Shown piece by piece: positions 56,806 to 64,000 of a DNA stretch of 64,000 bases. Position 1 is the first letter of the stretch. Each line of letters begins with the position of its first letter. The stretch covers positions 356,250,267 through 356,314,266 of the forward strand of contig NC_053040.3 in NCBI RefSeq assembly GCF_002575655.3, in the 5' to 3' direction. The notes beneath the pieces are model-generated. The model was not told the DNA's origin, ran no database searches, and saw only the letters and a program-made list of their open reading frames with translations. A program made the position numbers and the translations under genes. The DNA is from Aegilops tauschii subsp. strangulata. Its lineage: Eukaryota; Streptophyta; Magnoliopsida; Poales; Poaceae.

Positions 56806-57409
56806 GTAAGTCCTCGCTACTCCATAGGGCAGATCCGCATTAGGGCTCCGTAGTTCTTCCTCTGTTCTTCGTAGTTCATCGCGGGTCTTCGGTAGATTTG
56901 ATTTTTACCACCCTTTTTTATCTTAGACTGCCTAGGATTGCCGCGGTAGTTTTTTGGCACCCATTTCAAATGCAAGTAGACCTCTTTTTACTGCATAAAG
57001 GCCTCGTTCGAGCCCAAGAACTTCCCTCGCATCTGTTTTTAGGTCTAGAAACTTTTTCTTTTAGCCGACCGTTTTGATCCAAATTATTTACTGCAATGTG
57101 TGAAACCTGTTTTCACCACACTTAGTAAAAAACTGCACTCATTGAGTCATGGCGGTTTACATTTCCGGTTTAAAGAAACCACGCGCCGTAGAACCTTCCG
57201 ACTCAAAGGAGACCATGCACCATAGAATTTTCCGGCTCATCTGTGATAAGGCCGTAGACAATCGAATTACTCTCAATACTTCGGGCGGCTTAAATAACCC
57301 GGTGCGCTTAGATATATGCCATTAGTCCCCTTCATAAGCCGCCACTTTAACATTGAACTGTAAATTTCCTCCGGCTTATAATTAAACCGGACGTTTCCTT
57401 TTATCATAG
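56806..57409 (+). other. Leader intron of the antisense gene of D
   Basis: GTAAGT at 56806 and TTATCATAG ending at 57409 frame a 604-bp AT-richer intron; the ATG follows 16 bp later at 57426. A 5' leader intron near the start codon often raises expression in plants. Confidence 0.6.
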
Positions 57410-57425
57410 GCTGCCGACTTTCACC

Positions 57426-60400
57426 ATGCCTCCCAAAGCTCCTAAAGCCTCCATCACATGCAATTGGATGAGGTCCAATGTCACCAACGAGACTTTAGCG
57501 AATTTTGTCAAGTCCGGTTACCTGCCCAAGAAGGACGTCATGTCCTACCGTGCCCCCGACCCATCAGAGGAGAGACCACAGCCAAGGGATGGGGAGGTGG
57601 TCATTTTTGCGGATCACATGAGCCGGGGCTTTGCACCGCCCGGCTCAAAGTTTTTTAGAGACGTGCTGAACTTCTTTGACTTGCGGCCACAAGATATAGG
57701 ACCCAACTCGGTGTCCAACATATGCAATTTCCAAGTGTTCTGCGAGGTTTACCTTGGAGAAGAGCCCAGCCTGCTGCTCTTCAGAGAGCTCTTCTACCTG
57801 AACCGCCAGAACGAGTGTGCCAACGGGCCAAGTTGGGAACTCGGCGGAATCTCCATTCAGCGACGGAGAGACTGCCTCTTCCCTTACGCCGAGCCGCCGA
57901 GTCACCCCAAAGACTGGAACCAGACGTGGTTCTATTGCCAAGACACGTCGGCGGCTGGCGAGAGCCCGCTGCCCGGCTTTCGCCCTTCACGTCTGGAACC
58001 AACTCACCCTCTGTCTGACAAGTTGACTCAGGCGGAGCGCCAACCTCTGCTCCCCACCATAAACAAGATCAAGGCTCTCCTGGGCAATGGTCTCAACGGA
58101 ATCGATCTGGTCCGAGTCTGGATCTCCTGGCGGGTAATCCCATTGAGCCACCGCCCCGGCTTAATGTGCGAGTACACGGGCCGAAAGGATGACCCCCTGA
58201 GACACAGCCGCAACGATCTTCCTGAAGATGTTGCTGAGGACATGACCAAGGCTCTCTTGAACGAGAGCCTGGCAGATTGCGGGAGGACCGGGTTAGCCCC
58301 TTTCTACAAGACCAACCCGGGCCCAGCGGTAAGCCGCTGATCTGAACATTTTATCTTCTTCTGTAGATAACCATCATCTGAATCTTTAAGAAATCATCCT
58401 TGTATTTTTCAGGCTGATGACAAGTTCTGGAAGGTCAAATATGACCATGAGGCGGCCAAGAAGGCCAGGAAGGTGAAGAAAGCCGCCAAGAGAGCCGCCC
58501 CTCGCAAGAAAGGAAGTAGGCCTACTGCTTCAGAGCTGATGCAACTAAGCGACAGCTCCGAGTCAGAGGTAACCCCTGAGCCTGTAAGTTCTTGTTGTAT
58601 TTGTTGTTTATTTCTATCCGCCTTATCAATACTTGTTCATCAATAGGACGACACCGGAGCAAGTAACCCGGTGGTTGAAGAGGTAACGATACTTTCCTCT
58701 GACTCGGAGCCCTTGCCAAGGCTGAAAATCCGAAGGGTAACCCGGAAAGTAAGCTTTTCACATCCTTTAGCTTATCAAGACCCTCAATTTATTTTGAAGC
58801 GAGAGGTTCATGAGAGCTGGCGGCACACCCGGACCAACAAAGACACTGACCTCTCCTCCGGGTTACCTGACGCATTGAGGAAACGCCGGACCGAGGTGAT
58901 CTCAAAATTGTACCCTTTTCATCCTTTGGCAGGTGTTATACGTCAACCGCTCAACTCTTCTGTCTCAAATTATCAGAAAACTTCCCCCTCTTCTGGCGAC
59001 TCTATGCAGTCAAGCCTACCGGCTTTCAAGACCATGCCCGGGTAATGATGATTATCTCATGTTGTACTTGTCTTTACTTACATTTTTGTGCTTAACCTTT
59101 CTGTCTTTTCAGTGCCCAGGCCAAGCTCACCAAGAGAGCGAAGAAGACCAAGCGGGTCGAAGAGCCGGATTTGCCTGAGCCGGAGGTAGCAGGTCAAGAA
59201 CCGCCAGCTGCCTCCGCTCCCAAAGCCCCCGCTCCAACCGACAAGGCAACTACAGAAGCTTCTGCTAACCCGGAGGCCTCCAGCTCGGCTCAACCAGCAG
59301 ATGATCCGGACGTGGTAATCACCCGGACGGAATTTGTTGAGCCGAGGAGACCTACTGCGCTGGCCAAGTGCTCCGCCAAGGGGGAGTTGCTACAGCCCCG
59401 CCGGGTTAATCTGGACCTTACTGACTACACCAACCTGAACATCGGAGAGATCGTCTCCGGCTTCGTCAGTCAAGTGCACAAGAGCCGGGATGCAGAGATC
59501 AGCATGGTGAACCAGATTCAGCAGAAGTCTGAGGTACCACTCTTCTTTCTTCTTGCTTAGTGTATAGTTACCTTGTTATTCTTACCATGCTCTAGCCCCC
59601 AAGTCTACGACTTATGATAGAATATGTTGTAGACTTAAGTTCCGGCTTACTCACTTGAACCGGCAATTTGTAGATAGAAACGTTCGATATGCATTAGCAC
59701 CCAAGTGCCAAGTGTCTTTGCTTGGAAAGTGCTTGGGACTTTGAAAATTGCATACTAACTGTTCCTCCTATAACCCGGAAATTATGCAGGCTGCTTACAA
59801 GAAGTTGGAGGCAGACATCGCCGACCTCAAGACCCGTCTGAAGATGCAAGAGACTGAGACCCGGAAAGCAAATGCCAAATTTGTGTCCAGTATTGTTGCG
59901 CAAGAAAAGCTGAAGACGGAGTTTGACGCTGAACGGAAGGCTTGGGCCGAAGAAAAGGCTGCTCTGGTGACCCGGGCTGAACAAGCGGAGAAGGCCCTGA
60001 CAGAGAAAACCGCCGAGCTCTCCGGTTTAAAGCGCCAAGTGTCCCAGATGGTTGCCGCAATCTTCAGTAAGTCATTTCACCGGCTTTCATCAAGTTTACC
60101 ATCTTTATATCTCATAACTCATCCTTGTCGGCGGCTCATCTTATTCCGTTACACAGGTCCCAGAAGCGCCAACCTCAACCAAAGCGTGGTCACCAAGTTG
60201 AAGGCCGTGTACACCCTGGTGGAGCAACTCTACACCGGGTCTCAACGCGCTTTGGCCGTGGTGGCCCTATCCAATGAGGTGCCGACTCACCTGGCGGAAG
60301 TTCTTCGCCGGCTTTCCGTCCTTCCTCAACGCATCTAAGAGCTGCGACGGGCCTCTGCAAGAGCCGGAGCCATAGCGGCTCTAAGCCGGGCTAAGGCGTT

Positions 60401-60800
60401 CCTTCCAGAGCTAGACCCGGCGGACATCGCTCTGGGCTACCCCAGTTTGAAGGAAGACGGCACCGCCTTCGACCAGAAGGACTTCGCAGCTTGCGTGAAG
60501 ATCATACGCCCGGTGGCCACTCTAATTGGCAATGATACAGATCTGACTAAGTATCAGCCGGGTTACGATGCAGAGAATTAGAGGATCCCCACTCCGCGCT
60601 ATGAGGCCCTCAGCTTAATCCCGCCGACTCGCAAGCACACCTTCGCCTCGGAGATTGACCCGGCGGGGTTAATTGACAAGGAGGCTCAATTCGAAGCTCT
60701 GAGCGGCATCAACTGGAAGTCGTCAACTTTCCAGGTCTTGGGAACAGCCGGAGGAGAAGAGAGGGATGAGCCGGAGACTTCAACCCAGCAAGCATCGTAA
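57426..60800 (+). pseudogene. Antisense accessory gene of element D (Transposase_28-like)
   Basis: Exons, each with GT/AG borders and matching phase: 57426-58328, 58413-58583, 58647-59041, 59113-59533, 59790-60066, 60157-60800. Exon 1 carries the Transposase_28 block (VVIFADHMSRGFAPPGSKFF, YPLD-like FDLRPQDIGPN, NFQVFCEVYLG). Exons 2-4 are Lys-rich and then Ser/Glu-rich, possibly a nuclear signal and acidic linker. Exon 5 ends with a conserved LDLTDYTNLNIGEIVSGF. Exon 6 is a Lys/Glu coiled coil. The last exon has two in-frame stops, TAA at 60336-60338 and TAG at 60579-60581. Loss is therefore recent and limited to the C-terminus. Not an enzyme family I know. Confidence 0.75.
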
Positions 60801-61349
60801 CTCTGCTGGCGGCTTATCAAACAATGCCTCACCCTTTTGGACTCAATGAGTCTTGTAATAGAGTAGGACCAACACTTTATCTTTGCCGTGCCATCATGCA
60901 CACATTGAATGCGGAAGTCTATTGAAGTTGTCTCCTTTATATTTCTCCGGGTCGTAATCAATCACTTATTTTCCTTAAGCTCAAAATAGTTGCCTTCGAC
61001 TATCCTGCATAGAAGGACAAATCACAAGTCTCTAGGCGGCTTACCGCAGTGAGAATCATAGGTTTTAGATATATAACCCGGAATATGAATCAAAAAAGAC
61101 TGGTCCTCAATTATGTCCTTAATACAGCCGTAATAACACACTTAGTGGCCTGCAAGCATACTTCCGGTTTAAATAACCCGGGTAATAAGGTTGGTACCTC
61201 AATTCCGGCTTACCTGTCTGAATAACGCCCATTGTGTTCAACTAACACTGTAAATCAAGGTTAAGCCGGCAAAGTGAGACCCGGACGTACACACTTTGAA
61301 ATAATCAGAAGAAACTTGCTATAAAGCAGAAGAACTTAGGGGCTTCCGG
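60801..61349. other. Non-coding interval between the convergent genes of D
   Basis: The 3' flank of the antisense gene followed by sequence rich in CCGG and AACCCGG words (RYCCGGTTTAAATAACCCGG near 61165). No frame of note. Both genes of D end toward this area. Confidence 0.5.
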
Positions 61350-61745
61350 TTCGAATACGACCAGAGACTCGGCCCAAAGGGGTTATGCTAGGATTCGAAT
61401 ACGATCATATAGCCCCCAGTGGGTGTGGCGATGCCAATCAAGAGGGTACCGACAGCTATGTTCTCTTTGGTTCGAATACGACCCATGTTTGAACAGGAAG
61501 CCCCCAAATGACTTTAAGAATTGTTTAACGACGCTGATTCGAATACGATCCACGTCGGTTCCCAAAGGGGTTAAACTAAGATTCAAATATGATCAAAGAA
61601 AACTCCCCAATGAGCTCGGCACTTTGCCAATCAAATGGGTATCGACAGCTATGTTCTCTTTGGTTCGAATACGACCTATGTTTGAACAGGAAGCCCCCAA
61701 GTGACCTTATTGCCTACGGCTAGATTCGAATACGATCATAAGCCG
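61350..61745. repeat. Array of the TTCGAATACGA motif with a 193-bp duplication
   Basis: TTCGAATACGA starts at 61350, 61394, 61471, 61538, 61664 and 61725, plus the variant TTCAAATATGA at 61582. Two longer units, GACAGCTATGTTCTCTTTGG and its flanks at 61451 and 61644, repeat with a 193-bp period. The motif centre TTCGAA is palindromic. No coding sense. Confidence 0.8.
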
Positions 61746-61891
61746 GATCCTCCTTCAAGTTATCATGTAATCTTGCAATGAAAACAACACGTGCACATTT
61801 GGAGGAGAAAAAAGGATAGAGGTCCTGCTTTATTGCTTAACATAATATACACATGGCTTAGAGAAATATGTACATGATGAGAGCCGGTGGC
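61746..61891. other. 3' flank of the D pol gene
   Basis: AT-rich sequence behind the integrase stop. Nothing else supported. Confidence 0.4.
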
Positions 61892-63150
61892 TCAAGTGTA
61901 GTAAGGCCGAAGCTGAGCTATGTTCCACGGCCGACGGGTCTCTTCCTCCGACTTACGTGAATCTTTGTGCTCCCGAATGTCAATGAGGTAATATGACCCA
62001 TTGTGCAAGTTCTTGCTGACCACAAAGGGCCCTTCCCAAGGTGGAGATAGCTTGTGCGCATCGGTTTGATCTTGGATGAGCCGGAGCACGAGATCGCCTT
62101 CCTGGAAGACCCGGGATTTAACCCGGCGACTATGATAACGGCGCAGGTCTTGTTGGTAAATCGCTGAGCGAGCTGCTGCCACATCACGCTGTTCGTCCAA
62201 CAAGTCAAGAGCATCTTGGCGCGCCTGTTCATTATCTGCCTCAACATAAGCCGCCACTCGAGGCGAGTCATGACGGATGTCACTGGGGAGAGCAGCTTCT
62301 GCCCCATAAACCATGAAGAAAGGAGTGAAACCTGTAGACTTGTTAGGAGTAGTGTTGATGCTCCATAACACGGAGGGCAACTCCTCCACCCAACAACCCG
62401 GCGTCCGTTGCAAAGGGACCAAAAGCCGGGGCTTGATGCCCTTTAGAATCTCCTGATTAGCTCTCTCAGCTTGACATTGGATTGAGGATGAGCCACTGAG
62501 GAAACATCAAGTCGGATATGCTCTCGTTGACAAAACTCCTCCATGGCGCCTTTGGATAAATTGGTGCCGTTGTCAGTTATAATGCTGTGTGGAAAACCAA
62601 AGCGAAAGATCACCTTTTTCATAAACTGAACCGCCGTGGCTGCATCACACTTGCTAACTGGCTCCGCTTCAACCCACTTGGTAAATTTGTCAACTGCCAC
62701 CAAAAGATGGGTCTTCTTATCCGTGGACCTATTAAAAGGCCCAACCATATCAAGCCCCCAGACCGCAAAGGGCCAACTAATTGGGATCATCCTCAGCTCT
62801 TGAGCCGGCACATGAGCCCGTCGCGAGAACCTTTGGCAACCATCACACTTACTGACCAAGTCCTCTGCATCAGCATGAGCTGTCAGCCAATAGAAACCAT
62901 GACGAAAAGCCTTGGCCACAAGAGATTTTGAGCCGGCGTGATGGCCACAATCCCCTTCATGAATCTCACGCAAGATCTCTTGACCTTCCTCAGGGGAGAC
63001 ACAACGCTGGAATGCTCCCGTAACACTGCGGTGATGCAACTCGCCATTGATAACAATCATTGACTTAGCCCGCCGGGTTATTTGTCTGGCCAGAGTTTCA
63101 TCCTCAGGCAACTCTCCCCGGGTCATGTAAGCCAGATAGGGCGTTGTCTA
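61892..63150 (-). pseudogene. Integrase of element D (one stop, one frameshift)
   Basis: The zinc finger (GDCGHHAG, then CDGCQRF) lies at about 62980-62840. The catalytic core has LDMVGP, TDNGTN and, at about 62470, HPQSN followed by the region that should hold the Glu. A one-base loss in that stretch shifts the frame; the continuation reads from 62422 (MVPLQRTPGCWVEELP) to the stop at 61892 with the usual C-terminal FQEGDLVLRL and WEGPFVVS. A TAG at 63148-63150 separates it from the RNase H upstream. The enzyme would be inactive. No chromodomain is visible. Confidence 0.83.
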
Positions 63151-64000
63151 GTCCGGTATGATGTGGAGAGCCGCCACCAGTCGTGCCTCCGGGTCAGGGA
63201 CAGCCAAGTCTTCCTCTGTAGGCAACTTAACAGAAGGGTTATACAGGACATCCAGGAAAGTATTAGGCGGCACCGGCTTTCGCTGAGAGCCCAGCCGGCA
63301 TAGGGCATCAGCCGCCTCGTTCTTCCTGCGATCAATGTGCTCTACTTGGTAGCCCTGAAAGTGCCCAGCAATGGCATCAACTTCGCGGCGATAAGCCGCC
63401 ATGAGAGGGTCCTTAGAGTCCCACTTGCCTGATACTTGTTGAGCCACCAAGTCTGAGTCACCGAAAAACCTTACCCGGCTCAAGCTCATCTCCTTAGCCA
63501 TCCGAAGACCGTGGAGCAAGGCCTCGTACTCAGCTGCGTTGTTGGTACAAGGAAACATCAATTGTAGCACATAATGGAACTTATCACCCTTAGGGGAAGC
63601 CAATACGACTCCAGCCCCCGAGCCTTCCAACTGCCTGGACCCATCAAAGTGAATAGTCCAATATGTGTTATCCGGCTTTTGCTCGGGCACTTGTGACTCT
63701 GTCCAATCATTGATGAAATCCACCAAGGCCTGAGACTTAACAGCAGTGCGTGGCACGTATTTGAGACCATGAGGTCCGAGCTCTATAGCCCACTTAGCTA
63801 CTCTTCCTGTGGCCTCTCTGTTTTGAATGATATCACCAAGAGGAGCCGAACTAACCACAGTGATGGGATGACCCTGGAAATAATGCTTAAGCTTCCGGCT
63901 CGCCATGAACACACCATAAACAAGCTTCTGCCAATGTGGATACCGCTGTTTGGATTCGATGAGCACTTCACTGACATAATAAACCGGCCGCTGAACCGGA
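63151..64000 (-). pseudogene. RNase H region of element D, cut by window end
   Basis: The frame continues past 64000. It starts with the connection and degraded first RNase H (KLVYGVFMASRKLKHYFQGH, GRVAKWAIELG), then a second RNase H with Asp in HFDGSR, Glu in AEYEALLHG, Asp in GDSDL and Asp/Glu in RRKNEAADAL. It removes the RNA strand during replication of the element. Layout matches 2750-3540 in element C, which supports the same lineage. Confidence 0.85.

Larger units (their letters stand above)
55824..64000 (-). mobile_element. Element D: Tat-type Gypsy retrotransposon, 3' part
   Basis: On the minus strand: RNase H (from beyond 64000), integrase, a 5.5-kb interval with an antisense gene, polypurine tract, 3' LTR. 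The 5' half lies outside. The integrase resembles that of C in layout, with LDMVGP, H2C2 finger and a second RNase H upstream, so it is Tat-like. An antisense gene between pol and 3' LTR is known for this lineage. Pol is broken by one TAG and one frameshift. Confidence 0.85.

Noticed and set aside
1..64000. tRNA, rRNA, CRISPR array or bacterial-type operon
   Set aside because: No cloverleaf gene, ribosomal sequence or regular spacer array was seen. The sequence is eukaryotic transposon DNA throughout.

Overview
The window is a stack of nested transposable elements from a large grass genome. I infer Triticeae (wheat, Aegilops or barley), because one LTR looks like the Sabrina/WHAM group, the MITEs start CTCCCTCCG, and a very large CACTA element is present; these family names come from memory, not from a search. 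I see no tRNA, rRNA or CRISPR array and no clear single-copy host locus. Almost every long open frame belongs to a transposon or to sequence a transposon carries.

Layout from oldest to youngest where nesting shows it. Element A (pieces 8865-11265 and 53936-55311) is a Gypsy fragment with a spliced minus-strand accessory gene of the putative gypsy type transposon (Transposase_28) kind. Element B (11266-53935, plus strand, 0.9-kb LTRs) inserted in an exon of that gene, with target duplication TGTAG/AGTAG. B has lost its pol; a gag remnant and its own antisense accessory gene remain. Element F (13418-49145, minus strand, Sabrina/WHAM-like, gag only) inserted in B, and its 5' LTR was later truncated. 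F's internal region then took a 4177-bp solo LTR (15510-19686, TSD GATTG) and a 25,655-bp CACTA transposon (19828-45482, TSD CAA). Two Stowaway-like MITEs sit inside the CACTA.

The CACTA element shows no catalytic transposase. It has a multi-exon minus-strand accessory gene at its left end, subterminal repeats at both ends, and gene-like cargo between: a DUF295/F-box-like gene that is open for 403 codons once one 81-bp intron is removed, a duplicated 3' fragment of that gene, two unrecognised single-exon genes (191 and 172 aa), a possible first exon with its own TATA box, two related foldback hairpins, and several internally duplicated modules. It looks like a gene-capturing, non-autonomous CACTA.

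Element C (1-8864) is a Tat-type Gypsy element on the minus strand with gag, protease, reverse transcriptase, two RNase H regions and integrase. From 6058 to 1202 it is one frame interrupted only by six TAG codons. Its two LTRs are inverted relative to each other instead of direct. On the right, a 5' LTR fragment (E, 55312-55823) is followed by element D (55824 to beyond 64000, minus strand): 3' LTR, a complete antisense spliced accessory gene with its own TATA box and leader intron (56626-60800), a short-motif array, then integrase and RNase H on the minus strand.

Three different Gypsy elements here carry minus- or plus-strand accessory genes of the same broad family. In B and D, where element polarity is clear, the gene is antisense to the element and lies just inside the 3' LTR. 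Nearly all premature stops in the window are TAG, which fits decay by cytosine deamination of methylated repeats.
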